A DNA stretch of 64,000 nt from Dermanyssus gallinae (taxonomy: Eukaryota; Arthropoda; Arachnida; Mesostigmata; Dermanyssidae). The stretch covers positions 1-64,000 of the forward strand of contig QVRM01002368.1 in assembly GCA_003439945.1 (NCBI GenBank), given 5' to 3'. This document shows positions 41,851 through 55,495 of the stretch, in pieces (the first letter of the stretch is position 1; each line of letters starts with the position of its first letter). The position numbers and the translations under genes were made by a program. A model generated the notes under the pieces. It did no database searches and had not been told where the DNA came from. It saw nothing but the letters and a program-made list of their open reading frames with translations.

Positions 41851-42245
41851 CGTGCACATCTCGCGCGTCGTGAGATACAGATCAAAGAAGCAAATCAGCA
41901 CTGATATTCTGATAATAATGCGAACGATAATTCGATCTGTAGCGATTGCTGTGCGAAGCTGGCATGCGCTGACAATGCTCGTTCGCCACCTGCGGAAGCC
42001 GCTTAGCGACGACTACTGTCTGACGTCCTCCGGCCCCACATGCAGGTTTCATAAACACGTGTCTTTGTCCGTAGTTTCTTCTATCCGTCAACGCGAGCGT
42101 GTTGCTTTGTGAAAAACGCTTCTAGACAAGCCGATTCTCATTACACTCGTCCCTTCTTATCAAAACTAGTGCGGATTCGTGTATATATGTATGATATTTT
42201 ACTAAACGAAAACGATTCTGGTAGAAGATATCTTAACGCCGTTTG

Positions 42246-42393
42246 AGAGAGAGAGAGAGAGAGAGAGAGATCGCGAGAAGGAGAGAGAAAAAGAGTGAAG
42301 ATGCGACGATCGAGACGTAAATCTACATATCTATCTGCGTGTGTAAATATGTGCATGTAAAAATGTTGTTTGTTGTAAAGCGTTAAAAAGAAG

Positions 42394-42424
<31 letters not shown>

Positions 42425-42432
42425 CACATATA
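42246..42432. repeat. (GA)n and (TA)n arrays
   Basis: GA run at 42246-42271 and TA run at 42393-42421. Confidence 0.85.
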
Positions 42433-43011
42433 AATGCTCTAAGCATGTACACGGGGCTCAAATGTGTTTTGTGCTTAGGCTGAAAACGTAGTGAAATGTT
42501 GCTGCTGCTGCCTGCCGAAGAGCGCATTTAAAAACGAGCAGCGCATTTTTCGACTTCGCTGCTGGACTTCCGTATCGTCATCGTCATCGTAATTGTCTTC
42601 CGTTGTCTTCGTTGCTGCCATCAGCACGGTTGTGACTGCTACACTCTTCATTTGCATCTTTTCTTCTTGGCTTTTTTTTGTTACCTTTTTGACTGGTGGC
42701 TGAGCACCTTCGAAGCGCACTTAAAGCAAATAGAGGTTAAAGTTGAAATGTAATGTCTCGCATTCTTCTTGCATTCATTCTTCACGAGCGGAACGGTTCC
42801 TGATTTGCACGTGACGGTATTTCACTTTTGATTTCAACGGCAACGTCTGCGCAGTGGAAATCGAATTGCTACGCCAACGTCAATACCTCAGCACTAGCGA
42901 ACAGCCGGGAGGCGCAGGGCCGTTTTCGCGGTACCCGGCAAAACGGACGCCGAACTGACACGAACCTCAGAACTTATATTTAAAACGTACAATTAACTAA
43001 TGGTAATTGTG

Positions 43012-43042
<31 letters not shown>

Positions 43043-43296
43043 ATATGCACATCGAGCAGTATGTCTATGCACTTAATGAGATGCTATTGATATTGTCCCT
43101 AACGTTAGGTGGCATTGAATATAAGTTCAATGACGGATTTTCGAACTTCCAAGCCAATATCCCGCCAAGAATGTCCGTAGTCTGGCGGCGTATTTGGAGC
43201 AGCAACAACAATAAAAACCAACAAGGGCGACAACATAACATATATAGTATACTAACTTCACCGACACGACCGAGGTGCTGCCTTTCGCCTAGAGAC

Positions 43297-43297
43297 G

Positions 43298-43358
<61 letters not shown>
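43297..43358. repeat. (ATT)n array
   Basis: About 60 bases of ATT. Confidence 0.9.
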
Positions 43359-43359
<1 letters not shown>

Positions 43360-45926
43360 AATAAAAAAACGTGATGAGCAGATTAATCTTGAGAGTGGAA
43401 TAGCGACAACGACCAGGCAAACCATGTGGAACGTCAAGGTAAGGGGCCTTAGGCCAATTACGGGGACCCGCCCCCACAAATGTTTCTACGAGAACAAAAA
43501 TAACAACTGCGACAAACTGCGTCTGGTCCTGAGTGGAACCCAGGAAAAACCGTCTCGACACAATCAAAATCTTCACCATCGTGTTCATCAACATTTACCC
43601 TTGTCATTAGATCCTTATTATCATCAAATCATCGACCTTATCGACAGTGGCCACCGCCGCCAACAAGAACGCGCTTGATTGCATATGTCCTACTGTCGGT
43701 ATGCAATTGAGTGTGGGCTGTGCGCTTGTCTGTGTACGGATGTGTATCTGTATGTCGATAGCTGTTCGATAGAAGCCAACGAACGAAGTCTTAGCGGATA
43801 TCCGAAAATACCTCCAGAAGGCCAGGCGGCCTCACAGATTGGCTTCACAGAAAACGCAAGCAATTATTCTAATTATTATTTTCAACGCTGACGAAAGCGA
43901 CCTCGATACAATTGCAATTTCTCGAAACAAGAGCTGCCAGAGCCTCAGCAGAATTGCGAATTTTATTCAGAGCAATCGACCCTTAGCGCCGTCACCTATT
44001 CACATGACTAGTAGTCGATGGCATCCTGCATACTACCTGCGTAGCACCTCCATGGAAGCGTAAGATGACCAGAATTACAACACACCGCCACTGCCCTTTC
44101 AGCGAGACACACGCATCTTTGTATACGTCTATTTCGGCTATATGAACGTGAGCGTATATCAATCGGACTGTCTACCAGACGTCAGCTGCCGTTGCTAATG
44201 CTGCTGCTACAGCTGAGTGTTTTACCAATCGAATTCGACATTTGGACATCGCCGGCCCAAAGTTCCGAGTACTCGAAGTAAACCACGAACGGACGAAAAG
44301 GAGGCGAAGCCAAGATAAAAAATAAGAACAAGAACAAGAGAACGAGGAAAGAGAAGGCTATGAAGATGATAAAGAATAGAAGGTTTACGAAGAAAAGCCC
44401 GCTTGACCTTGAATTGAAGAACGGCTGCCGCTGCCGCGCTGGAGAGTGAAGTCTGATGAGCCTTCAGTCTGATCGATGGACGAACGCCACTCGGAATCGA
44501 TAACTGCTACTCTAATATACACACACACACACGGTACATGTACCGACGTATTCTGGGCATCATCATCACCATCACCATGGCCATGATGATGATGGCGGCA
44601 CTTTGAGCCGGTCATGCGTGAGACGACGATGACGACAACGACGACGGCGAATCAAGCCCGGGCGGCAGTAACAGCAGCAGCAGCAGCTACAACATCCAAT
44701 GAAGCGTCAATGAACGCCGGTTCCCGCACCAGGACAGGACCTTCGTCGTAGGACGTAGCGTGTCGTAGCTGTTTCTGTTTTTGTTGATGCTGATGCCAAT
44801 GTTGTTGTTCAGGCTATTGTTAGTACTTGATTACTTGTAGTAGTAACGGTAGCGAGAGTACGATTATTATTATTATTATTATTGACGATATTGCTGTTTT
44901 TCATCATTGTTGTTGTCGTTGCCGGTGCCATCGCCGCTGCTATTGCATTTGCTGTTTCGACGAGTTACCTGCGTGTATCGATCGACCCCAGAACATAGAA
45001 CCATCGAACAACGCCGTCGCTCGACGTGACCCCACAACACTCTTCCCCCGCCGTCCGGTTTCTGCCTCCCTCTCACTCGGTCGCTCCCTGCGTTGGCCTC
45101 CTGGCGGTTGGACCTGGCCGCCGAATGGGCGCGAAGTTCAGCAGGCCGTTCGGCCGCTGGCCTAACGGCGGGCAATAGGCCTATCGACCGGCGGACACAA
45201 TGGGGGGATGCGACATAAAAGTCTCAAGCAACCAACCTCACGAACGAAAGGACGAAACAGCACTCGGAGCTGTTTGGAGCTGTTCGCCCGTCTCCGCCGC
45301 CGCCCGTCCCGACTCCGAAACTACGAAGAAAGAGCAGCAGACGAAGAAGAAGCCGAAGAAAAGAACGAAGACTCGGCCGTTGCTAAAATCGTGTCTGTTG
45401 CTGCCGACGCCGAGTGTTCAAAGATGAAGGTCAGAGGGCATCTCACTGACGGCCCACGGCAACGTCAAGTAGGGGCAACAGCAGCACCAGCAATGGCGGC
45501 ATCAAACAACAACAACAAGCGCAACCACACCGACCATCATTAACAACAACGGAGACGTCAGAGCAGCAGCAGCAACAACAACATCATCAACAACGCCAAT
45601 ATCATCATCGTCATCATCACCATCATCGACAGCAACAACAATAATAACACGACGGCACGTAACAACCGTCGAGTAACGACGCTTCGACGCGCGTATCGGC
45701 TAATCGACAACACACCGAATCTCGTCAACTGCTCTGGCTGTATTAGCAGTTCGCGTCGAGAAGACAAGAGGGATCGAGAGACAGAGAGAGATATAGCGGG
45801 AAGGGGGGAAAGGTCATGATGGCGATGACCGGCCACCTAGACGTACAAACAATCAACAGGATGAACCTTCCGATGAGGGCGTAATAAAGCAACAGCAGAA
45901 GATGTACACGGGGGACGAATGGAGGG

Positions 45927-45928
<2 letters not shown>

Positions 45929-45961
<33 letters not shown>

Positions 45962-46131
45962 AGAGGAGGGAGGGACGAAGGCGGATGAGAAGGGAATGCC
46001 GCGAGACCATGAAAATACTTCCACTTCACCAAGTCCTCCTGCGCTATTGTGGATTGAACAAGGCTTCTCTGGGAGGCCCGTATGCGAATGTTCCTCACCT
46101 AGACATAACAGGCACTATATGCGTGTATGTT

Positions 46132-46186
<55 letters not shown>

Positions 46187-46390
46187 TCCAGTGTATCTAT
46201 GTAGCACATGATATTGTTTGTATCCTCAAGTATATCGTCGCGCCAGCGTGATGATCCTGCGGTGATTGATGTCGTCGGCTTGGCGGACTGTCGGACACTA
46301 CAGCACGTTTGGTGCATGTTAACAACTCACCCGCACCCCCTTAGTAACTCGGTAACCATCACGGTAAAAACGTGTTTGAAATACTTTATA

Positions 46391-46441
<51 letters not shown>
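45929..46441. repeat. Three (TA)n arrays
   Basis: TA runs at 45929-45958, 46138-46181 and 46391-46441. Confidence 0.9.
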
Positions 46442-46442
<1 letters not shown>

Positions 46443-46969
46443 CTACTTTATTTCACGCAAACAACTGCTTTAGCCCGATCGTATATATATAGTAGTATAG
46501 ATTTATACTAATGTCTACTGTAACAGATATTTTTGCCTGCACAGCATATAGATAACTATTGGTATTGCATTTAACAGATACGACGTAGTTGAGCGGGCGA
46601 CGAACCACCGTTGTGCGAGAAAAGTCATTTTATTGCGAGAAAAGCCATGGTAGATTGAGATGATGGATTTTATTCACGTCTATGTCAAGGTGCGGGACGA
46701 GTGAACAGATCAATGTCAATCACATAGAAAAACCAGTACCGCAATGTGGAGCGAAGGTATTTTGTCCAAATCGCATACCAATCGCGTTAGTTGTGATAGC
46801 CGAAATTGTGTAGTGATTTCGGCTATTGATCGCGTTGTCGAGATTATTTCTTTATCTCTTCGTCTTTAATTCCGATATCTTTGGAAACGTTCAAATGTGA
46901 CATAACAACAACTGTATACTATGGCTTATTAGATATTCTAGCGTCTTATTGTGTGGATGACAGTAGGAA

Positions 46970-47330
46970 CAATCACAACAGCAACGACAAGGACGGCAAC
47001 AGCAACCCAATACCAGCACTAAAAATGAAAAGGCAACAAAAGCGACGGAAACAACAACAACAACAACAAACAAGAATGCAGCAAAAAACAACCACAACAA
47101 CAAAAATAACAACAATAACAACAAACAAGAATGCAGCAGAAAAACAACCACAACAACAATACAGCAACAACCAAGAAAGCAACAGAAAAACAACAACAAC
47201 AGGAGCAAAGAAAGCAACAGAAAAACAACAACAACAACAACAACAACAACGACCATAACAACAGTAATGAAAGCAGCAGAAAAACAACAACAACATCAAA
47301 AAGAAAGCAACAACAATATTAACAAGAATG
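46970..47330. repeat. (CAA)n minisatellite with a longer unit
   Basis: CAA triplets are organised in a repeated unit containing AAGAAAGCAACAGAAAAA followed by CAACAACAAC, seen at least three times at 47165-47330. Open frames on both strands are repeat products. Confidence 0.8.
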
Positions 47331-48039
47331 ATGCTCAACAATATGTGATCAGCATTTCCACAGCTAGTTCATTGGCTGGCGGGCGCCGATAATAAAGCGA
47401 CTCGTTTCGATCGGACCCTGCCGGATAAACGACAATAAAATAACCAAAATAAATGTCCACTTCCATCAACCGGTCTGCCAGCGGCGGCCGGCCGGCCACG
47501 CTGATTCTGCTCTGGTTGGAAGCACGGTTGCGTGCCAACCAACGCAACGGTTAACGCAAAAGTCGGTGACAAAATCGAGATTGAGACGAGCGGGCTGGAG
47601 TGGGGGTCACAGTAAGCTTATGGGTCACGCAGGCACAAACCCACCCACCCACACAGCCGTGCATGTATGTATGCACAAATGCTTGCAAAGGTGAAGCGCG
47701 GTTGCAAGCCGGTTGTTTCACGGCGTGTTACATGCTTAACGGCGCGCGTGCCCCCGATCTCTCCCCACGTCGGTGGCGGTGTCGTGCTCGAGTTGGAGTC
47801 GGAGGTGGCTGTTGCAATATGGCTCTTCTCTCCTGTTGGTTCCCATCCTCGACCGTCTCTCACGTGGGGCAGGCCAGCCGCCAGCTGCCATTGAGTGGCA
47901 GTGTCACGGATGGTGTGGCATCTCGATGGTGGTCTTCCACCCCGCTGCGTCCGTTCCAATATTCCATATCCAGAAATGTGCGTGAGTGTGTGAGCATTGC
48001 GCGACAGAAGATATCGCTCGCAGCAACAAATGTAGTGAC

Positions 48040-48500
48040 AGCATAATTGTTGTTATTGTTGTTGTTGTTGGTGTTGTTGTTGCCGGTGTTGTTGTTGTCG
48101 GTGTTGTTGTCGTGTTGTTGCGGTGTTGTTGTTGTCGGTGTTGTTGTTGCGATTTTTCGTGTTGTTGTTGCAGTTGCTGCTGCTGCTGTTGTGGTTGCTA
48201 TTATTTTTATATTTAGGGTTATTGTTGCTATCGTTTCGCTGTGATTGCCGTCGTCCCTACTGACGTAAAGCTAATCCCGTTGCGGTGCTGCAGAGCTGCC
48301 AATGTAATCGCTGCTGTTGTTTGTGTTGTTGCTGTTGTTTTCTGCTATTGTTGTTTTTGTTGTTGCTTTCGTCATTGTTATTATGGGTTAGTTATTGCTA
48401 ATAAAACCGTTTACTTTTGTTGGTGCGGCTACTATTGTTGTTGCTGTTGCTGTTTCTACTGTTAGGACAGCGCTACTGCATCGTTTTTCTATGGTCGGTG
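48040..48500. repeat. (TTG)n-rich block with GTTGTTGTTGTCGGT units
   Basis: TTG triplets with repeated TCGGTGTTGTTG motifs. Confidence 0.8.
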
Positions 48501-49186
48501 TTGCTATTATTGTTGCTATTGTGTTGTGGAAACTCAGCAAAAGCGTGTCGATCGCTGGGCGCCGAACTCATATGCGCCAATTCCGTAGCTAAATTTATAT
48601 ATATATATATATATATATATATCCGCACGTACGTAGGGAAACGAAAGAAAAAGACGCAACATTCCCAACAAATCCGGATCGACACGATACATTATCGTAG
48701 CGCGGACTTCGTTATTTTGATTATCTGCAGCTGCTTCTGTCGCGTTGCACTGAACGAATCGCACCACACGGTCAGTGGGTGACGTTAAACACAACGTTTG
48801 CAGTTCGCCGGCGGCCCGACAAAACACCGTAAGAGCACCGAACAGCCATCACCAGCCACCAATAGAGTGCTATTATTAATCGTATTGTTGTCGTTGTTTT
48901 ATTATTATTATTATTAGTATATAATCATTATTCATATTATTACGCAAAGCTGTCGTCGGATATCGAAGCGACGAAAGAAGCCTAAAGACTGCCTCACTTG
49001 ATTCCACGACAGCCAATGGGCACCATACATTGCACTGTGCGTACTAGGACTACGTGAATTTGGTACACTGATGGTACGAGGACTTGTTTAAAAAAATATA
49101 ATGTTTTTGAATTTTTTAATCCGGTGTACACGTTCATAAGGAGACAGTTCTTGCCTCTTATATATATATATATATATATATATATA

Positions 49187-49300
49187 CGTTGCCAAATCTG
49201 CAAATCACAAGAAAAAACGATCTGAAAGGGTGTGTTACGCCGGAATCAAACCCGCGACTTCTAGTGCCAGCATGTACATACCATATGTAAGAGTTCAACA
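49187..49300 (-). mobile_element. SINE family B copy 1 with (TA)n tail
   Basis: On the - strand it has a B-box-like GCGGGTTTGATTCCGG preceded by CTGGCACTAGAAG. A short unique part ending TTGCAGATTTGGCAACG then runs directly into a (TA)n array at 49160-49186. It shares this order with the element at 57530-57640. Confidence 0.6.
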
Positions 49301-51612
49301 ACACACGGAACTTTACACATTGCACGAGATGATTTCGTATTGGCACCACTCGACTCATTGCCACGGCGAAGACGTACTTCCGCTGCCGTTTGTAAGTTGT
49401 CCACAATTCACAAGCCTGTTCTTTTTTAGATTGAAACGCTTTATTCAAGGTAGAAAAAAGAATATACATTCGCATATATGCATGTATGCCATGTGATCAA
49501 TATGTGATTATAATCTGCAAGTAGTGCAGGGTGTTGGCGGCCCCTAACACTCGTAAATATGCCTAGAGATCCTCCATGGGTATAGATCGCTGATGTAGCG
49601 CTTCCGTGCGATGAACACAGGAACCGAGCTTTTTTGTTGCTTAAGTGACGCCCGAATCGTCGTTGTAGTTGCACCGTGGTGTGTTTCTTGCCATATCGCT
49701 TCTGTGAAGCGAATAAATGGAGCGAAAGTTCAGGTTCAATTCCGCTGCTAATGCGGCAGATAACACTGATGCAGCCAGCCACGGCAGTGGACATGGCCGA
49801 ACAGATAACGTATGGCGTCTATGCGTTTTTGTCATCAGAAGCAGGCCACTACAGAAGCTACTGCAAACATTGGGTGTTTGCATACTTCAACTGACAGGAC
49901 ACTAACCCCAACAAATGAGACATCCAGAACGGGAAGATCAGGTCGTCTATTTGGTGGTAGACCAAAATAAATAGAAGATATTTCTATACCTCGATTGGAG
50001 CTCCACGAAATGAGCACAGTAGAGCGACAGCGTCAGAAAATATAACAGAGATAGTTGATGTAATACTGAAATAATGAAGAAGCGGTAACTATAGTACACT
50101 AACTGGACACGTTATGGAGCCTATTATTGTGGTTACAAGACGCCTGTACTTATCTAATCGAATCCTGTGCCGCAGAGTTCCGTGAATAGCATTCATAAAC
50201 CGGCTTTGACAAAATGCGGCTCATACAATAAGTGGAAACTCTAGTTTATGGCAAAAACTCCTAAAACTACAAAACTGACTCATAGGTTTGCATTTGTCAA
50301 AAGCGCGTTAAAGTGAGAAACATCAGTCTGATGAGTTGCTTGATGTCAAATATATAAGCCAATTTTTAGCTTGTCGCATTCCATAATATGAATGAGCACT
50401 GCTTTGTTTTTGGCTACCATAAACTGGCTATCCCATATAGCACTATTCGTGCGTATTCTAGTTGAATTATGTTTATTCCACTCAAATTGCGTATAAGATA
50501 ATATACAGTCCATGCGTACGTAACTGTATTTAACAACCAATAGTAGCGTTTGCTAGGCTACTCCACTAGAAAAATAGAGAAAATATGAAAACGAAAGTTG
50601 CATTACTTATAAATACGGCAAGCTGTCGAATCCTTTTTTGCAGTTGATTAAATTAAAAGAATAAATATGTCTTTTTAACCATGTAAAATGTTTATGTATT
50701 CGTATTCAACGTTGCCACACGGCCGTACAAGGTTGTAAGGTCGATTTACATCGCAATTTAATAATTCGCAGGTAAAAAAACAACATTGGCGAGCAACTAT
50801 ATGACATTTAGAGGCCGTGCAGAAGCGTTCGGACGACTTAACTGTGATCTAACCAGTCACGGATGCATCCGGTGAAAAGCAAGATGCGCCTTTGTCGACG
50901 CTGGGTCATTTTAACAATCAAAGTAAGAACGAAACGAGACACAAAAACAAAGCGTCAATAGCCATATCAATTAACATTCATCCTTTGTTCATACAATAAT
51001 TAACATCATACAACATACAATAATTAAATTAATCTTGTCGATACATCGTCATACTTTACCTACGAGTAACACTTCATTAACATGTGTCCATTGAGCCATT
51101 ATAGGTATCTATATATTGTTTATCATGGTTATCGACAAGAACAACACCAACCACAACAACGGCAGCAGCAGCAGCAAAAACAACACTTAATCATTCAATA
51201 ACCAATCAATCGGTCAAACCATAAATCACCCGATAACGAGTGACCTCTGCTCGGTGGGACGCGTTCTTAGCCCAATTAGTTGTGCCAAGAATACCTGGCG
51301 ACAACAATACGACAACAACAGTATGTTGTTGTCGGCGGCGGCGTCTGATCTGTCAAAAACACTGCTTTGTTTGTCTTTTATTGGTCGAGTAAGTCCTTGG
51401 CACCATCATCACTCGCAAGTAGCTCATAGATATACCATAGACAGCGAGAAAGAGAGAGAGAGAGAAGGTGTATCCACTAGATATATAGATAGAGGACGCA
51501 TGATCAATGCAACATTCTGTGATCGACAGCGCATTGATTCGCTGACGCAGAACTGGCACACAGAGATATGGCAGACAGATATGCAGACACAACGAGTGAT
51601 CAAATGAACATG

Positions 51613-51741
<129 letters not shown>

Positions 51742-52329
51742 TGCTGCAGCAGCATCGGGGCGAACCCCCATTGTCGAAGATTGACAACTGGAAACTATGG
51801 CGGCTAAACGTCGTCTACTGGTGGACGTCACTTAGCGCGCATCCGACGGTGAAGTGCACGTGATGAAGTAGTGCCCGCGATGCGGCGATGACTGACTGCT
51901 ATATGTCTACTATGATGCTGATTATAATGATGAAGTCGCACGCCTCAGCACGCCTTCACGGCCGCCGCCGTGGTCCGAAACACCAGAAAAGCGTGAACCA
52001 CCCACCGACTACTATACGAAACCGAAGTCTCAAATGGCAGAAGCCACGGTGAGGTGGGTCGCAATGGCTGGCAACCAATCGATCCACCGATCGATCGCTT
52101 TATTGATCAGCCGAAGAAGCTGAAGAAGCACCATTGGAAGAGACTGGAGAGCGGCAGAAGCAGTACGAGAGTAGCAGAGAACCGAACAAAAGACTGAAGA
52201 CTGTGGGGACTGTTAGACTGCGTCTGACAGTGGCAGATTTCCGTTCAGCCCGCACGTTCTAGTCACGCGTCGATTTCGTTGCGCGTGTTTGCGTTTACAA
52301 TCTGTCACTTATGATAACTTCAACACTGC

Positions 52330-52735
52330 TGATGCCATTGTTGTTGTTGCTGTTGCTGCTGTCGTTGTCATGTCTCTTGCTGCCTCTGTTGTGATAGCAA
52401 CCAACAACAATGGCAGCAATCAGCAAACATGACCGCAAAAGTACCAACGTGGGGGGCACTTGGTTATGTTAGATGGTCGCGAAACGCACTCTACACACAT
52501 CCATGTTGCTCTTGCTGTTGTTGATGGTGATGCTGGTGAAAATGATGTTGTTGTTGTTGTTGTTATTGCTACTGTTGTTGTTGTTGCTGTTATCGCTGCT
52601 ACTGTTGTTTTTGTTGTTGTTATTATTGCTGCTGCTGCTACTGTTGTTGTTTGCGAAAATGATGTTGTTGTTGCTACTATTGTTGGAGCTGCTGCTGCTG
52701 CTGTTGTTGTTGTTGCCGCAGTCGTTGTGGTTGAT
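52330..52735. repeat. (TTG/CTG)n-rich block
   Basis: Triplet-biased sequence with two partial copies of GTTTGCGAAAATGATG / GGTGAAAATGATGTTG, indicating an older tandem unit. Confidence 0.75.
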
Positions 52736-54274
52736 TGTTCCGTGAAAGCTGCAACAACTGGTTCCACCACAAGCACCACGATCACCCACACAGAGGCCAA
52801 GTCGCAAACACTCGGTGTGTTGCTATGCGTGTTTTTTGTTATTGTCATCTTTTTGCTTTTTGTCAATTCACCGCAGCAACAGCCGCGAATCCCTCCCGCC
52901 AAAATAAAAATGCTCCACCTTCCACTGGAAGAGTACATGGATAGACAGCTAACGCAGCATGAATTGTTTCGTCTTTGGGCCAGGTCAGCTTCAAAATTCA
53001 GCCGCGCCTGACGGAAGGATAGAAGGGGAATAACAATGAACATAACTGGCAGGCATAGAGAGAAGAAAAGAACAAGCAAATGTTACATCTATGAATCGAT
53101 CGATACAAAGGCTGACAGAATGTTACCAATGTTTCCCCGTCATGGCCGCGTACCGTCAGATGTTCTTTATGGTGCACCACCACAATCGCGAGGGTGGTCC
53201 CGGGAGGTGGCTCCGAAGTTGCACGCGGAATCGATTTAAATCAGGCGTGCTTCCCAGCTTCGCAGCGTACGCTCCGAGAAGTGACAAGATCTGACATGCC
53301 ACATGATGAGTCTGGGTAGCTTTGCCAGTGCTAGTAGTGCTATGGCAGCACCGTGCAGTATCAACACACAACACGGTTTTCTGACGGCTACCCCGCCTGC
53401 AGCTGCAGGCTTCAAAAGATGATGTTTCTCTCGACGGAGACGAGAGTAGCCACAAAACACACTGAACAAGTTTGCGTTCAAGGAGAGCACATGAAGGGGA
53501 GTAAAAAGACGAGCAACTCTTTTTGTGCATTTGTCGTCGTGTCAGTTTATTTACTGAGATTGTTGCTTCTTGACACTGATATTATGTAATGAACCCACAA
53601 CGAACTCTTTCAAACGGTGGCGTGTTTCGCAACGCCCACTTTTGGTGGGTGGTGGAGAAATTTCAGTGTCACTACGGTGCCAAAGTAAACAAAAACGGCG
53701 ATAAGTCATAATAACCTGTCCAGCGGCGACAGGAGAAAAACTGTCGGGGTTACCATAAGTTGTGCATGTTCTACCCCATAGAGCTACTATAATGTATAGG
53801 TAAGATAAGTTGTAAGGTTATACGAAACACGCATCCATATTAGAGGAGAGGCATTGCACAATTTCAATTTACAGCCAGCTGACTTGTATGCGATGCTCTC
53901 GAAATTTCAGTGACTCTGAGTCAGATGATATAGACAAAGTGTTTCTATTTGTCAGAGTAATCGTAATGACAACTCAGCAAAATAAACTGAAGGTACCAAA
54001 TGATTGGGTATTTTCATGCCGCCTTTTGTATGAATTAAATATCCAATAGACGACGTTAGATTTGAGGCATTTTGTCGTCGCAGGTTGTCTAACTGAGCAG
54101 TTCAGATCAGCAATTTAGCCTGGCTTTGCTTGCTGCTAATATTATTGTATTGCTATTGGGTTGTTGCTGCTGCTATGACAAAGATAACTCCTTGTTGTTG
54201 TTTTTATAGTTTATAGCAGGCTTTTCTTTGACGAAGCTTGTCATCAAAGAAGAAAACGCACCAGGATCAGCCAG

Positions 54275-54610
54275 CTATCTGTTTGCTAGGTTTAGCACTC
54301 GTGCAGCCTGCAACATAATGCATCGTGTAGTTTTCGACCTTCTCTTCGGACTATGCGAAAATCCATTGGCAAATGTGCCCATTGGCTGATCGGCTTGCGT
54401 CTGAGTTTTGTACTTCCCGGTAGCAGATTCTTTCTCGGTATGACGGGCTTTGTCGATAAGCTTTTCAGAATGTGCGGAAGACACCCCAAGCTTTTCTAGC
54501 GGTTCTTCAGTTGTCTCCGCAGCTCCGGTAAAGTCTTTAACCTTGTGGCGTTCATCAACAAGAACTGGCATGAAATGACTGTCCATTTGCTTATTGTCCA
54601 TTCGTAGCCT
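54275..54610 (-). CDS. Unrecognised protein, last exon
   Basis: A 111-codon frame runs from an acceptor (ttaaaacag above 54610) to the stop at 54277-54275. It starts RLRMDNKQMDSHFMPVLVDE and continues as a hydrophilic, Lys/Glu/Thr-rich chain ending ARVLNLANR. It joins in phase 0 to the exon at 55170-55277. The residue composition is not repeat-driven, unlike most open frames nearby. I do not recognise the family. The frame could alternatively start at the Met at 54601 as a single-exon gene. Confidence 0.55.
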   Translation of the reverse strand, partial: RLRMDNKQMDSHFMPVLVDERHKVKDFTGAAETTEEPLEKLGVSSAHSEKLIDKARHTEKESATGKYKTQTQADQPMGTFANGFSHSPKRRSKTTRCIMLQAARVLNLANR

Positions 54611-54790
54611 CTGTTTTAACTTTCATATATGTTTGTTGATATAACGAGCCCCTAGAACGCTAATGCATCGCTAGACTTAATCAATGAGGCGGGACTATTT
54701 ATGTGCAAAGTTTTCTCAAAAATTCGTTTTTCGGTTACTAGTTAACGTCTGGTCAGCTGACATCTATGTGCCGAGTAAGCAAACCTATCG

Positions 54791-54792
<2 letters not shown>

Positions 54793-54869
<77 letters not shown>
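54793..54869. repeat. (TA)n array, about 76 bp
   Basis: TA tract inside the intron between the two exons of the unrecognised - strand gene. Confidence 0.9.
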
Positions 54870-54870
<1 letters not shown>

Positions 54871-55169
54871 CAACTGCCGTAATTGATGTACTTGAGCGGA
54901 ATAACCCGTAGATATTGTAAAAACCTACCAATAATGGTAAATAAACATCAACAACAATTTATCTTGAGTACCTCCCTCGATATACTTGTCCAATAATGAT
55001 GGTCAAATGAAGCTGCAACAAAGACCTTTCGGAACAGTAAACAATTGTAAACAAAGGTCTGGTCGTTTACCAATGAAGCATTGAAATGTAGTGTTTCAAA
55101 TCTGCGTGCAGTACATAGCAGCAACATTTGCTGGGTACTGAAAAATTATAGTTGAGCAGTGACACTTAC

Positions 55170-55277
55170 CTCAAGACCTTTAAAGTACTTTAACATTGGT
55201 GCGTAAGCGCCATTGAGAATGAATCTAGGATTCGAGTTGTCTGAGGCGAAGAACGACGACACATTTCGCCACTGCCA
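55170..55277 (-). CDS. Unrecognised protein, penultimate exon
   Basis: A 36-codon exon lies between an AG at 55279-55278 (a second AG six bases further in is also in frame) and a strong donor GTAAGT at 55169-55164. It reads SSFFASDNSNPRFILNGAYA and then PMLKYFKGLE, a convincing folded-protein sequence. It enters and leaves in phase 0 and joins the exon at 54610. Upstream exons were not found within the window. Confidence 0.6.
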
Positions 55278-55407
55278 CTCAGAAACAACTTATTGACAGC
55301 AGCTTGTAAAATAGAAGGCAAATTAGCACGACTCATATGTTCTGAGTGGCTTTTAAATGATCTGCATACAGTTTGTGCTGCGCGCCAATAGAGAGAGAAT
55401 CAAAGAT

Positions 55408-55495
55408 GCGTGGCGGCGTGATCTAAGGGGTAGATAGAGCGCTAGCCATGAATGCTATGTCTAACAGGGTGTCGCCGGTTCGACCTCCGTTGTTG
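55408..55495 (+). mobile_element. tRNA-like element
   Basis: GTGATCTAAGGGGTAG resembles an A-box and GCCGGTTCGACCTCCG a B-box, about 60 bases apart. A tRNA pseudogene or SINE head. No flanking duplication was seen. Confidence 0.4.

Noticed and set aside
42475..42720. 81-codon - strand frame with an Asp run
   Set aside because: Considered as a possible N-terminal exon of the receptor, but it has no signal peptide and no phase-compatible donor; its Asp and Gln runs are repeat-derived.
46970..47330. CRISPR-like array
   Set aside because: Units are low-complexity CAA triplets without unique spacers, in a eukaryotic genome.
46891..47341. Several 60-125 codon frames on both strands
   Set aside because: All are products of the CAA/TTG minisatellite.
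47600..48046. 148-codon + strand and 113-codon - strand overlapping frames
   Set aside because: Neither shows a domain or coding bias. The region lacks splice and start context I could defend.
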